Source of the DNA: Sphingomonas turrisvirgatae
GTDB lineage: Bacteria; Pseudomonadota; Alphaproteobacteria; Sphingomonadales; Sphingomonadaceae
Assembly (NCBI RefSeq): GCF_001721295.1
Contig: NZ_MDDS01000068.1
Span: 107,027-171,026 of the forward strand
Reading direction: 5' to 3'
Length of the DNA stretch: 64,000 bases
Part shown: positions 1 through 9,298 of the stretch, one piece after another
How the letters are laid out: the number at the start of each line of letters is the position of its first letter
Position numbering within the stretch: position 1 is the stretch's first letter
Notes under the pieces: model-generated
The model's input: only the letters and a program-made list of their open reading frames with translations
Database searches by the model: none
What the model was told of the DNA's origin: nothing
Position numbers and translations under genes: made by a program

Positions 1-448
1 CGTAACCGATGGATACCGCGCGCGCGAGCGCCGGTCGCCACTGACCGCCATAGCCCTGAACCATGCCGCCCGGATGATAGAGGGTGCCGCCCACGGCGTG
101 GCAATCCCCGCGATCGAGCCTGCGCACCAATGCGCCCAACGCGGCGCGCTCCACCATCGTATCGGGATTGAGCACCCACCAGCCGCGCGCATCGGGCCGC
201 GCGCGCATGCAGACATTGACCCCGCCGGCATAGCCAAGGTTCGCGCCGGCATTGATCGGGGTGATCGGCTGTCCGCCCGGCATGGTCGGAGGAAGTGCCG
301 CCACCAGGGCATCGAACGCCGCTTCGCCGCCATTTTCGCAGATTACGACCTCGAACTCGGCAAAGTCACTCTGGCCCAGCGCATCGAGGCAGGTGACGAT
401 CTGTTCGGGATCGCGAAAGGAAACGATGCAGACGGCGATCGGGGTCAT
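1..448 (-). CDS. GT2 family glycosyltransferase, C-terminus cut by window edge
   Basis: About 149 residues are visible from an ATG at 446-448; the reading frame stays open to base 1, so the rest lies outside. The N-terminus (MTPIAVCIVSFRD) is the first beta strand of a GT-A fold. The stretch NAGANLGYAGGVN (about 67-79) followed by LNPDTM (93-98) is the rhamnosyltransferase/WcaE-like GT2 pattern, with NPD standing in for the DxD metal site. The start overlaps the stop of the acyltransferase gene by 4 bases, so it is the last visible gene of the Wzm/Wzt operon. It probably adds a sugar to the exported polysaccharide; donor and acceptor cannot be read from the sequence. Confidence 0.85.
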   Translation of the reverse strand, partial: MTPIAVCIVSFRDPEQIVTCLDALGQSDFAEFEVVICENGGEAAFDALVAALPPTMPGGQPITPINAGANLGYAGGVNVCMRARPDARGWWVLNPDTMVERAALGALVRRLDRGDCHAVGGTLYHPGGMVQGYGGQWRPALARAVSIGY

Positions 449-1593
449 GGTTGGTCGGAACCTTGCGCTGCATGAGTCACGGGTGTCGAAGGACGCGGGC
501 GAGCGCCGATTGCGAAAAGACGTTCGGCGATGTCGATGACCAGCGAACTGGCCTTGAAGCTGATGCCGCTAAGCCAATGCAGCGCGGGCTGAAGATAGAA
601 ATAGAGCAGTGCGTGAACGACGATCCCGACCGACAGGATCGATGCATAAAGAAAGGCGCTTTCACGCGGCGGCAATGATTGCGCGGCGATCGGGTAAAGC
701 GTCACCAGCACCCATCCGTGCATCAGGAGCATCGATAGGGAATCGGCGCCGAAATAGGTCCCAACCTTGCCCGGCATCTTGCCCACGGACCAGCTCGATA
801 CCCACAACAGGAACAGCATGAACAGCAGCTGTTGAACGACATAGATTGGGAGCGAGCCATATTGGCCGATCATCGGCTGGGCCACGAAGCCGAGGTCGCA
901 GGTGAGGCACGGCGCCTGTGTCAGCACCCCGGGGCGGTTGAGCCAGGCGAGGGCGAGCGTGATCGGCAGCGCGAGCAGGCCGGCCCAGGCCGGAATCCGC
1001 CAGCCATTGGGCACGCGCATGCCCAACAGGAAGAACAGCGATGCGGTCGGCCAGTTGCGCCATTCATAGAGGTTGTCGGGCAGGCCGGCCGCGCGGGTTG
1101 CGAGCACGGCGGCGATCGCCAGCGCGGCGGCCGGCAGGAAGACGCGCCACGACCGCATGAAGGCGTAGGCGAAGATCCGGGCAAAGGCGAGGACGACCAG
1201 AAACCATGAGATGAAATTCTCATAGCCCGTTCCGTACAGGATCGGCTTGGCCATGCGCCGCGCGAACCAGGCGATGCCGAACCACTGTTGGTGGATGGCG
1301 ATGTCGAGCAGGACGGCGATCACATGGCCCAGCGCGGCGAGCATGATGAGCGTGAGCGACGGCTTCAGCGCGGTCAGCCAGCCCTTGCGGTAGAAAAACG
1401 GCGCGCTCATGCCGCTCAGAAAGAAGAAGGCAGAAACGGCCGGCGCGAGCAGCTTGATCTGCACGCCGGCCAGCATCGCGCGATCAGGATCGCTGCCCAG
1501 CGACTGGAACACGCCATACAGGGCGTGCACATAGAAGACGCAGATCAGCAGATAACCTCGCGCGATCGCCTGACGCTGGCCATCGGCGGTCAT
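445..1593 (-). CDS. acyltransferase family 3 membrane protein (OpgC/OafA-like)
   Basis: This 382-residue multipass membrane protein opens with an early His in a membrane segment (FYVHALYG, His about 23). It then has LSGMSAPFFYRKGW and roughly ten hydrophobic helices, the layout of acyltransferase-3 enzymes that move acyl groups onto exported glycans. A longer start exists at 1611. I chose 1593 because it gives the 4-base ATGA overlap with the preceding gene that recurs at nearly every junction here. It lies between two glycosyltransferase genes and probably O-acetylates or succinylates the polysaccharide in the inner membrane. The acyl group is not determined. Confidence 0.8.
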   Translation of the reverse strand: MTADGQRQAIARGYLLICVFYVHALYGVFQSLGSDPDRAMLAGVQIKLLAPAVSAFFFLSGMSAPFFYRKGWLTALKPSLTLIMLAALGHVIAVLLDIAIHQQWFGIAWFARRMAKPILYGTGYENFISWFLVVLAFARIFAYAFMRSWRVFLPAAALAIAAVLATRAAGLPDNLYEWRNWPTASLFFLLGMRVPNGWRIPAWAGLLALPITLALAWLNRPGVLTQAPCLTCDLGFVAQPMIGQYGSLPIYVVQQLLFMLFLLWVSSWSVGKMPGKVGTYFGADSLSMLLMHGWVLVTLYPIAAQSLPPRESAFLYASILSVGIVVHALLYFYLQPALHWLSGISFKASSLVIDIAERLFAIGARPRPSTPVTHAAQGSDQP

Positions 1594-2921
1594 ACGCCGG
1601 CGCGACCCCATTGGCGGCGAAATTCCATATGCTGGGCGTGGAAGTCGCGCACGCCATAATGCTGCCAGCCCTGCGGCCGATGCCCGTGCGATAGGTGCTC
1701 GCCGAACAGTGTCTCAAGCAGTGCGGGGCCGTGGCGTTCGACCAGCGCCGGGCGCAGGTGGCGACCATGCCAGGGTTCGGCGCCGGCCTGTTCCGGCAGC
1801 ATCCCAAGCTCCGCGCCGTTGAACAGCAGGCGCACGGCCGCCGGTCGCGCCGCCGTGATCGACTGTTCGACATGCTCGATACCCTCGCCCAGGTCGAGAA
1901 CCAGCGGCACGGCCGGATCGGGACGGGCAATCGAGGCAAGCTTCCACCAGCGGCCGTCCACCCCGGCAACCGCGCCGCGATGGTAGAGATAGCGGTGAAG
2001 CTGGGCGAACAGTCGGTCATAGGCCGTATCGAAATGCAGGGTGCGACACAGCGACAGTGCGCCCCGCGCGATCGGGGTCAGGCGCTCAAGGAACGTTGCG
2101 CGACGATCGGTCAGGATGAAGCGAGCCAAGCGACGGCGGCGGCGCTCCGCCGAACGCGCGATGTCCAGCGCGCCATGCAGATGCGGATGCTTGAGCAACA
2201 TGCGCGCGTCCGATCGCCCTTCCTCGAACGCGCGGCGGCATGCGCTGGCGAGGGAAGAGGTAGCATGCTCATGATGCCAGCCGAACGCATCGGGTGCATA
2301 GCGGATGGCAACGCCGTGCGCGATCAGGCGGGCACCCAGCTCCAGATCCTCTCGCGCTCTGGCGAATTGGGGATCAAGGCCGCCGACCCGATCCCACAGC
2401 GCGCGCGACATCGAGAGGTTGCCGGTCAGCAGATCGCGAAAGCCGAAGCGATGACCGGGGCTGGCCAATGCGGCGAAATGACGGGTCCACCAGCCGCGAA
2501 TGCGCAAGCGGAAGATGTCCTCGGACGCATGCGGCGCGGGCGGGTAGGGGCCGACCACCGCGCCGCCCGGCTGATCGCGATGTGCGCGCCAATGCGCGGC
2601 GACGGCGCCGGGCAGCGGCAGGACATCGTCATCCAGGAACAGCAGCAAGTCGGCGCGTGAGGCGGCGGCCCCGGCGTTGCGGGCATGGGCAGGGCCGTTG
2701 CCGGGCAGTTCGATCACCCGGATCGGAAACGTCGCGGGATGCGCGGCAAGCATTGTCGCCGTCCCATCGCGGCACCCATCGGCCACGGCGATCAGTTCGA
2801 AAGGCGGCGTATCGGCGCCCTGTCGTTCCAGCGCATCCAGCATCTGGATCATCAGATCGCGACGATTGTGCGTTGGCACGACGATCGTGATTTGCGGGAG
2901 CGGATCGAATGCCTCAACCAT
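1590..2921 (-). CDS. GT2 glycosyltransferase with extra C-terminal region
   Basis: The 443-residue protein has a GT-A domain at its N-terminus: ITIVVPTHNRRD at 11-22, nucleotide-binding VADGCRDGT near 46-54, and FLDDDVLP with the DDD metal site at 97-99. A G-W-H-H-E-H segment near residue 220 fits the acceptor or catalytic region. Residues from about 290 to the end do not resemble GT2 and could be an accessory domain of unknown role. The gene overlaps the upstream GT2 gene by 8 bases and the downstream acyltransferase by 4, so it is translationally coupled within the polysaccharide operon. The donor sugar is unknown. Confidence 0.85.
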   Translation of the reverse strand: MVEAFDPLPQITIVVPTHNRRDLMIQMLDALERQGADTPPFELIAVADGCRDGTATMLAAHPATFPIRVIELPGNGPAHARNAGAAASRADLLLFLDDDVLPLPGAVAAHWRAHRDQPGGAVVGPYPPAPHASEDIFRLRIRGWWTRHFAALASPGHRFGFRDLLTGNLSMSRALWDRVGGLDPQFARAREDLELGARLIAHGVAIRYAPDAFGWHHEHATSSLASACRRAFEEGRSDARMLLKHPHLHGALDIARSAERRRRRLARFILTDRRATFLERLTPIARGALSLCRTLHFDTAYDRLFAQLHRYLYHRGAVAGVDGRWWKLASIARPDPAVPLVLDLGEGIEHVEQSITAARPAAVRLLFNGAELGMLPEQAGAEPWHGRHLRPALVERHGPALLETLFGEHLSHGHRPQGWQHYGVRDFHAQHMEFRRQWGRAGV

Positions 2922-4083
2922 GGCGCGCGATCCGGCGAGCTTGCAGATAGCGGCCCGGACCGCTCATCGCGCCGCGCGCCTGGGTCGCGGCGACGTTGAA
3001 GGGCAGCGGATTGCGGTCGCTGCGGCGGGAGCGCAGCAGTTCGGGAATCTGGCCGCGCAGCCAGCGCGCGAACACCGGCAGCACGCGCATATCGCGTTCG
3101 AACAGCAGCGCCTTGGTCCATACCGCGAAGGCGGCGGCCTCGTAACCGAAGATCTGCTGCTGCAATTCGGCCATGCTTCGCCGATGGCGGTGCCAGTTCA
3201 GCGCCTGGGGATCATAGACGATGCGATAGCCATTGAGCAGCAGGCGGCGGAAATAGTCAGTGTCACCCCCGGCGAGCGAGCGCGTTCCGGCGTCGAGCGC
3301 GGGATCGAACCAGCCGACCTGATCGATCACCGACCGCCGCATCGCCATGTTCACGCCGGCGCCCGCGCGCCAGGCATGGAACGGGTCGCAATTCCCGGCA
3401 TCGAGCACCGCGCGCTTGAACCCGCGAACGAAGCCGCCGGTCCGCTGAAACGCGATCTGCGCGTCGCTGTCGAGTTCCAACGCCATCGTCAGCCCGGTCA
3501 CCGCAAGAATGGTCGGGTCCGCGAAGTTGCGCAGCAGCGTTGGCAGCCAGGCGCGGTCGGGCGTCGCATCGTCATCGATAAAGGCGACCACCTCGCCGAC
3601 CGCCTCCCGCAACGCGGTGTTGCGCGCATTGTTGAGGCCGGGCTTTGGTTCGCGGACGTAGCGAACCTGCGGATACCGCTCGACCAACTGGCGGGTAGCA
3701 TCGGTGCTGGGGGCGTTGTCGATGACCAGGATCGGGGCCTGATGATCCATCCGCCGCAGCCCGTTCAGGCAGTTCTCAAGATCCTCGGTCCGGTCGCGGG
3801 TGCAGATTGCGACCGTAGCGGACGGCAGCGTCGTGGGCGCTTCGATCAATGCGGGGGCGTTCAGCCGGTGCCGCAGCAACGCCTCCCAGAACGCGGAATC
3901 GGCATGATCGTAAAGCTGTTCGCGTAACGCGGGGCCGGACGTTGCGACCGGGGCGGGCAGCACCGCCTGGCCCGCCGGCAACCCTGCGATGCGCAACAGC
4001 ACCACCGCGCCGTCATGGCCCGCCATATCCGGCAGGCGATCCGGCATCGCATCGACATCGATGTCGAGTACGGCGAGCGGCAT
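2914..4083 (-). CDS. GT2 glycosyltransferase
   Basis: 389 residues. The first 88 residues match no family I recognise. The GT-A domain begins at ATVAICTRDRTEDL (about 89-102), has PGLNNARN before the metal site, and shows FIDDDATPD with DDD at 170-172. A later G-G-x-D segment (SLAGGDTDYFRR) fits the acceptor-side acidic motif of GT2 enzymes such as the mycofactocin and WcaA types. The start overlaps the wzt stop by 4 bases. It probably elongates the glycan that Wzm/Wzt exports. Confidence 0.85.
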   Translation of the reverse strand: MPLAVLDIDVDAMPDRLPDMAGHDGAVVLLRIAGLPAGQAVLPAPVATSGPALREQLYDHADSAFWEALLRHRLNAPALIEAPTTLPSATVAICTRDRTEDLENCLNGLRRMDHQAPILVIDNAPSTDATRQLVERYPQVRYVREPKPGLNNARNTALREAVGEVVAFIDDDATPDRAWLPTLLRNFADPTILAVTGLTMALELDSDAQIAFQRTGGFVRGFKRAVLDAGNCDPFHAWRAGAGVNMAMRRSVIDQVGWFDPALDAGTRSLAGGDTDYFRRLLLNGYRIVYDPQALNWHRHRRSMAELQQQIFGYEAAAFAVWTKALLFERDMRVLPVFARWLRGQIPELLRSRRSDRNPLPFNVAATQARGAMSGPGRYLQARRIARHG

Positions 4084-5366
4084 CAGGCGTTCTCACTTGC
4101 AAGGTCGTCGCCGACGGTTTCGCCCCTGTGCCAGGCGTTCGGCGGATTGAGAAACCCCTTGCTCGGCGCTGCCGCTTCGTTCGCCGCGACGATCTGCAGG
4201 GGGTAAGCCTCCGCATGATAGTCGTAAACGGTGTGCCAGTCGGGCGCAAACAGGCCCAGGGTCAGGCGATAGGCACCGGGCGCGAGGTCGAGCCGCGCGA
4301 TTTCGAGCGTCACGGCATTGGGCCCGCCGCCCGGCGTCAGCGTCAGCCCGGCCCGATCGCTGTGCGTTTCGAAGAGTGCCGTGTCGTCCGGCCCATAGAT
4401 CCCGATGAGCGCGATCGGCGCGACGTCGAGTTCGCGCGGGTCGTAACGGAATGAGACGTTGAGCCCTTGACCGGCCACCAACGTGTCGGTTCCGTTGCCC
4501 TCGCTGTCGGTCAGGGTGACCAGTTCGATCGCCATTTCGCCCGACCCAAACCGATTGACCTCGGCCTCGAGCACGGCCTCGACCACCTTGGGCGGCAGCC
4601 GCGCGTCGCGCGCTTCGACTTCCGCCACCTTGGCGTCGACCGATGCGGTATAGATCGCCATCGTTTCCGACAGCGGGCCATAGGCGACCAGCTGCCCGTG
4701 ATCCAGCAGGACGACATCGTCGCACAGCGCCTCGATCTGCGCCTCGTCATGCGACACGAGAAAGATCGTGCAGCCGGTCTCGCGGATTTCGCTCACGCGC
4801 TTGAGGCATTTGCGCTGGAACGCCTGATCGCCCACGGCCAGCGCCTCGTCGATCAGCAGCACGTCTGGGGACATGTGCACCGCCACGGCAAAGGCGAGGC
4901 GCATGCGCATGCCGGTGCTGTAGGTGCGAACAGGTTGCTCGATGAAGTCGGCCAGTTCGGCAAATTCGACGATATCGTCGAATTTCGCCTTGATCTCGCT
5001 GCGCAACATGCCGGAGATGACGCCGAGCAGGAACAGGTTCTCACGGCCCGTCAAGTCCTCGGTCAGACCCGCGCCGATGTCGAGCAGCGCGCCGATCCGG
5101 CCGTTGACCTTGATCGATCCCTCGTCAGGCGTGCCGACCCCGCCGATCAGCCGCAACAGCGTCGACTTGCCCGCGCCGTTCAGGCCGATCACGCCCACTG
5201 CGCGGCCGCGCGGAATGCTGAAGCTGATGTTGCGCAGTGCCCAGAACGGCTCGCGCTTGGGCGCGCGATAGCCCGACAGGATGCGCCCCTTGAGAGACGT
5301 CGGCCGTCCCCGGTCGCGCGCGCGATAGGTCTTGCCAAGACCGCGGACGACGATCGCGCTGGCCAT
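4083..5366 (-). CDS. wzt: polysaccharide ABC exporter ATPase, Wzt type with C-terminal glycan-binding domain
   Basis: This 427-residue protein is the cytoplasmic ATPase of an ABC-2 polysaccharide exporter. It has Walker A GLNGAGKST at 61-69, signature YSTGM at 149-153, Walker B VLLIDE at 169-174 and the switch His at 206. Residues from about 270 to 410 are a beta-rich extension (WxDTLVAGQGLNVSF-like start) matching Wzt C-terminal domains that recognise the finished glycan end. I used the ATG at 5364-5366, which shares bases with the wzm stop (TAATG), rather than the longer upstream start. The extension suggests an O-antigen or capsule whose export is gated by a terminal modification. Confidence 0.93.
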   Translation of the reverse strand: MASAIVVRGLGKTYRARDRGRPTSLKGRILSGYRAPKREPFWALRNISFSIPRGRAVGVIGLNGAGKSTLLRLIGGVGTPDEGSIKVNGRIGALLDIGAGLTEDLTGRENLFLLGVISGMLRSEIKAKFDDIVEFAELADFIEQPVRTYSTGMRMRLAFAVAVHMSPDVLLIDEALAVGDQAFQRKCLKRVSEIRETGCTIFLVSHDEAQIEALCDDVVLLDHGQLVAYGPLSETMAIYTASVDAKVAEVEARDARLPPKVVEAVLEAEVNRFGSGEMAIELVTLTDSEGNGTDTLVAGQGLNVSFRYDPRELDVAPIALIGIYGPDDTALFETHSDRAGLTLTPGGGPNAVTLEIARLDLAPGAYRLTLGLFAPDWHTVYDYHAEAYPLQIVAANEAAAPSKGFLNPPNAWHRGETVGDDLASENA

Positions 5367-6139
5367 TACAATTCCTCGTCGAACCGGGGGCTGACGCGGG
5401 CGAACCACCACAGGCTCGCCGCGAGCGTCACCATGCCGAACGCCAGGATCTTACCCATCGTCACGAGCGAGGGCCATTCGCCATAGACCAGGATCGCGCG
5501 ATACCCCTCCAGCACCCAGGCCATCGGGTTCCAGGTGTTGAGATAGGACAGGTCGTGCGTCTTCTGGATCGGCCGGTAAAAAACCGGGGTCACATAGAAT
5601 GCGACTGTCAGTGCCAGCGCGACGAGATGTTCGGTGTCCCGCATGAAGACATGGGCGGCCGACAGGAAATAGACGAGGCCCACGGTCAGCAGCAGTTGCA
5701 AAAGGACCATCACCGGCAGCGCCAGCAGCGGCGCCCCGGGCAGGCCGACATCGATCATCGCGCAGATGATGACCAGCGGCAGCGCCAGGACGAAGTGCAC
5801 GCCATGCCCCAGGACGGTTAGCAAGGGCAGCAGCATGACGGGAAAACCGGGCCGGCGCACCAGTTCCTTGCTGCTCGAAATCGCATTCGTGCCCGCGCCG
5901 ACCGCGCCGCTGAACCAGCTCCAGATCAGCACACCGGCGAACACGAAGGTCGTGTAATGCTCGATATTCAGCGGCAGGATCAGCCCGAAGACGAGCGAAA
6001 ACACGGCCAGCTGCATCAGCGGCTTCATCAGCGACCAGCCGATCCCGATGAACGAACGCTGGTAGCGCACCTTCAGATCGCGGGCGATGAGCTCGATGAG
6101 CAGATCGCGCCAATGTTGATATCGTAATGCCGCTTGCAT
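5366..6139 (-). CDS. wzm: polysaccharide ABC exporter permease, Wzm type
   Basis: This 257-residue ABC-2 permease has about six membrane helices. The cytoplasmic N-terminus WRDLLIELIARDLKVRYQRS is the typical membrane-entry segment, followed by GIGWSLMKPLMQLAVFSLVFG. Its length matches Wzm/KpsM/TagG proteins when the ATG at 6137-6139 is used. A GTG at 6187 would add 16 less convincing residues. Together with Wzt it moves undecaprenyl-linked glycan across the inner membrane. It is the first gene of the minus-strand operon and is divergent from the 994-residue fusion gene; both promoters should lie in 6140-6304. Confidence 0.92.
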   Translation of the reverse strand: MQAALRYQHWRDLLIELIARDLKVRYQRSFIGIGWSLMKPLMQLAVFSLVFGLILPLNIEHYTTFVFAGVLIWSWFSGAVGAGTNAISSSKELVRRPGFPVMLLPLLTVLGHGVHFVLALPLVIICAMIDVGLPGAPLLALPVMVLLQLLLTVGLVYFLSAAHVFMRDTEHLVALALTVAFYVTPVFYRPIQKTHDLSYLNTWNPMAWVLEGYRAILVYGEWPSLVTMGKILAFGMVTLAASLWWFARVSPRFDEEL

Positions 6140-6304
6140 GTGGTCGATCCGGCCAGCCCCATAGCCTTGGAAGTTGCATGCCGTCACCCATACCGCAGTG
6201 CAACGTATTTCGTAGTTACATCGCTTTGCCGATCAGCCATTAAGGAATTGTGCGTTGATCGCGATCCAAGGCGATCGGGGACAAGGGCGGAGCAGGTTGG
6301 GCAC

Positions 6305-9289
6305 ATGGCCGTAATTTCGGTAATCATTCCCGCGCACGATGCCGCCCGGACGCTGGACCGGACCCTGGCGAGCGTGCGAGCGCAGTCTTTCGCCGATTGG
6401 CAGGCGATCGTCGTGGACGATGGCTCCGCCGACCGTACCCACGCAATCGCCCAGCGCCATGCCGATGCGGACCCGCGCATTCAGGTCATCGGCCAGCAGC
6501 AGGCCGGCGTATCGGCGGCGCGCAATGCCGGGCTGGGCGCGGCGCTTGGCCAATGGGTGCTGTTCCTGGATTCGGACGACGCCCTGCGTCCCTATCACAT
6601 GGCCCGGATGCTCGATGCGGCGGCGGCTGCGCCGGATGCGGGATTGATGCATTGCAGCTGGCAACGGGTGGAGTCGGGGAAAGCCTGGCGTGAGGTCCAT
6701 CTGGCGCAGGCGATCGACGATCCGATGCGGATGACCGCAAGAACCTGTCCCTTCGCGATCCACGCGGCGCTGACTCGTCGCGATCGGATCGAGGCGGCAG
6801 GCCGGTTCGATCCGGCATTGCGCATCGCGGAGGATTGGGACCTGTGGCAACGGCTGGCACGGATCGGCGTCACATTCGCGCCGGTTCCCGACGTCCTGGT
6901 CGATGTCTATGTCGAGCCGGGTTCGCTTTCCAGCAACAGCGCGCGGCATCTGTCAGACGGTCTGGCGGTCATGCGGCGCGGCTATGGCGTCGATCCGCGG
7001 CTTTCGTCGGATGTAAGCTTTGCAGGCGGCGCCCCGGCACGCGACTTCCCCTCGGCGGCCTGGTATTTCGCGATCTGGATGGCGGCGGCGGCGCTGGGGC
7101 GTGGCGACGATCCGGTCGCGCTGATCGACGGGGCGGACCTTCCTGAACCGGGCAGTCTGGATTCAGCCGTACTTGCGGCGTTGATCGAAGACGGGCTGGC
7201 GATCGGCGCAGGCCCCGGCAGCGGCCCGTTGCACGCCGCCTGGTCCCGCCTCGCCGGTGGGGTGGGCGCGATCTGCGATCGGATCGCGGCTCGAGCCGAG
7301 TCGCCGATCCTGGCCGATCAGATTCGCGTCACGCTGGAGCGCAAGATCGTCGAGGCGGTCCCAGCCGGGCAGGAAGCGCGGGTCGGCACGTTCGCCAGGA
7401 TCGTCGTCGATCTGTCGACCGTGATGCGGGATCGGCCGCTACCGGACGTCGATCGAGTCCATACGACGCTAGTCGTGGATGGCACGCCCGTTGCCGATAC
7501 AGGCACTCAGCTCGCCTTTGGGGCGCTGTCGGCCAGCGCGCAGCTCGCGATGGCGCGGCGCGTACCGGACAGCGCGACGCTGCGCGGCGATACGGTCCGC
7601 GCGCTGGTTCGTCGTGGCCCCTTCGCATTGGGACTGCCGCCGCTGGCCGGATTGAAGCAATATGCCCGGCTCGTGCGATCGGCGCGAAAGCCGCACGTGC
7701 ACCGGCATGCCAGCCTGCCGCATGAGGACGTGCGCGACCTTCTCCTTCGCGCCGAGCCCGACGGGGCGGCCGGCATTGCCGCGAACGATCGACTTGCGGC
7801 GATCGTCGCGGAGGAGCGGGCACGACTGACGTTGCCGTCGGATGCGGGCGAGGGGGCATCGACCGAGGGCTGGGTCGAGCCGGACTATAGCCGAGAGGAT
7901 TATTGGGAGGGCATCTTCGCCAAGGCCGATCCCTGGGAATATCGCAACGATTATGAGACGGTAAAGTACGAACAGACGCTGGACCTGGTGCGTGACGTCA
8001 CGATCGGCACGGCGCTTGAGATCGCCTGCGCGGAGGGGGAGTTCACCCGGCGGCTGGCTGCCGTGGCCGGACAGGTCCTGGCCACCGACATCGCGCCGAC
8101 GGCGGTGGAGCGCGCTGCCCGTGCCTGTGCCGACCTGCCCAACTGCACGTTTCAGCGGCTGGATCTGCTGACCGAGACGCCGCCTGGGCGCTATGACCTG
8201 ATCGTCGCCAGTGAAGTGCTTTACTATCTCGAACCCGCCGCGATGCGGGCATTTGTCGAGAAGGTGGAGCGGCACCTCAATCCCGGTGGCATCTTCCTGA
8301 CCGCGCATGCCAATCTGCTGGTCGACGAGCCCGATCGCACGGGCTTTGGCTGGCCGCATCATTTCGGCGCGAGGGGAATCGGCTCGATCGTCCTCGCGCA
8401 TGGCGGATTCGCGCTTGAAACCGAACTGTGGACGCCGCTGTACCGCATCATGCGCTTTCGCAAGACCGCGATCGAGACCGCGCCGCCACCCCGGCACATC
8501 ATCGCCGACGCGGCACGCAACCTGCCGGAGCGAGTCGCCGCTCAGGTCAAATGGCGTGGCGGGCATGAAGCGCCGGTCACCGACGAGTGGCATGACTTCC
8601 CGATCCTGATGTACCATCGCATCGCCGATGACGGACCGGCCGCGCTCGCTCAGTGGCGCACGTCGCCCGCTGCGTTCGAGGCACAGCTCCGGCACCTGCG
8701 AGATGATGGCTGGAAGGGCGTTTCGTTCGACCGGATGCGGGAAGCGGTGCATCTTGGCTGGTCGTTGCCTGAAAAGTGCGTGATGCTGACGTTCGATGAC
8801 GCGACGCGCGATTTCATGGATTTCGCGGTGCCGCTGCTGCATCGCTACGGCTTTCCCGCGACCCTGTTCGTGCCCACCGATCATGTCGGTGGCGCTGCTG
8901 TGTGGGACTCGGCCTATGGCGATCCCGCGCTGCTGCTCGATTGGGACGAGCTTCGCGCGCTGCAGCACTGCGATATGACGGTGGCCTCGCATGGCGCGAC
9001 GCACCGACCGCTCACCGTGCTGGATGCCGAGACGGTGGTGCGCGAACTGGCGAGCAGCCGCTTTCGCCTGGAACAGGCGTTGGGCCAGCCCGTCGCCGCC
9101 ATCGCCTATCCCTATGGCGCGTTCGATCAGCCCGTGCGGGATGCCGCTGGCGCGGTGGGGTATGACTTTGGCTTTACCTGTTTCGACGGCCTGGTCACCG
9201 ACCACGCCGATCCGCTGGCGCTGTTCAGGCGGGAGGTGAGGGGCGGGATCGATCTTGCCCAGTTCGACGCGCTGTTACACGGGCGCTGA
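6305..9289 (+). CDS. three-domain fusion: GT2 glycosyltransferase, NodS-like methyltransferase, NodB-like polysaccharide deacetylase
   Basis: 994 residues from the ATG at 6305. Residues 1 to about 230 are a GT2 domain (ISVIIPAHDAARTL; DSDD at about 89-92). About 290 residues follow that I cannot assign. From about 524 is a SAM methyltransferase: DYWEGIFAKADPWEY, motif I LEIACAEGEF, then IVASEVLYYLEP. This resembles NodS, which N-methylates the glucosamine of Nod factor. From about 760 is a NodB-type carbohydrate esterase 4 domain with LMYHRI, catalytic TFDDA, metal motif SHGATH and AYPYGAFD, so all catalytic motifs are present. An open frame extends upstream to 6134, but residues before this ATG are unlike any GT2 start. 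The gene diverges from wzm and meets the next GT2 gene tail to tail. Confidence 0.9.
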   Translation: MAVISVIIPAHDAARTLDRTLASVRAQSFADWQAIVVDDGSADRTHAIAQRHADADPRIQVIGQQQAGVSAARNAGLGAALGQWVLFLDSDDALRPYHMARMLDAAAAAPDAGLMHCSWQRVESGKAWREVHLAQAIDDPMRMTARTCPFAIHAALTRRDRIEAAGRFDPALRIAEDWDLWQRLARIGVTFAPVPDVLVDVYVEPGSLSSNSARHLSDGLAVMRRGYGVDPRLSSDVSFAGGAPARDFPSAAWYFAIWMAAAALGRGDDPVALIDGADLPEPGSLDSAVLAALIEDGLAIGAGPGSGPLHAAWSRLAGGVGAICDRIAARAESPILADQIRVTLERKIVEAVPAGQEARVGTFARIVVDLSTVMRDRPLPDVDRVHTTLVVDGTPVADTGTQLAFGALSASAQLAMARRVPDSATLRGDTVRALVRRGPFALGLPPLAGLKQYARLVRSARKPHVHRHASLPHEDVRDLLLRAEPDGAAGIAANDRLAAIVAEERARLTLPSDAGEGASTEGWVEPDYSREDYWEGIFAKADPWEYRNDYETVKYEQTLDLVRDVTIGTALEIACAEGEFTRRLAAVAGQVLATDIAPTAVERAARACADLPNCTFQRLDLLTETPPGRYDLIVASEVLYYLEPAAMRAFVEKVERHLNPGGIFLTAHANLLVDEPDRTGFGWPHHFGARGIGSIVLAHGGFALETELWTPLYRIMRFRKTAIETAPPPRHIIADAARNLPERVAAQVKWRGGHEAPVTDEWHDFPILMYHRIADDGPAALAQWRTSPAAFEAQLRHLRDDGWKGVSFDRMREAVHLGWSLPEKCVMLTFDDATRDFMDFAVPLLHRYGFPATLFVPTDHVGGAAVWDSAYGDPALLLDWDELRALQHCDMTVASHGATHRPLTVLDAETVVRELASSRFRLEQALGQPVAAIAYPYGAFDQPVRDAAGAVGYDFGFTCFDGLVTDHADPLALFRREVRGGIDLAQFDALLHGR

Positions 9290-9298
9290 GCGGGCCGG

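Noticed and set aside
2677..3927. 416-residue plus-strand open frame
   Set aside because: Covers two GT2 genes on the other strand that have intact GT-A motifs.
7469..9205. 578-residue open frame on the minus strand
   Set aside because: It lies wholly opposite the 994-residue fusion gene, whose domains are recognisable. The antisense translation has no family features; long antisense frames are common in GC-rich DNA.
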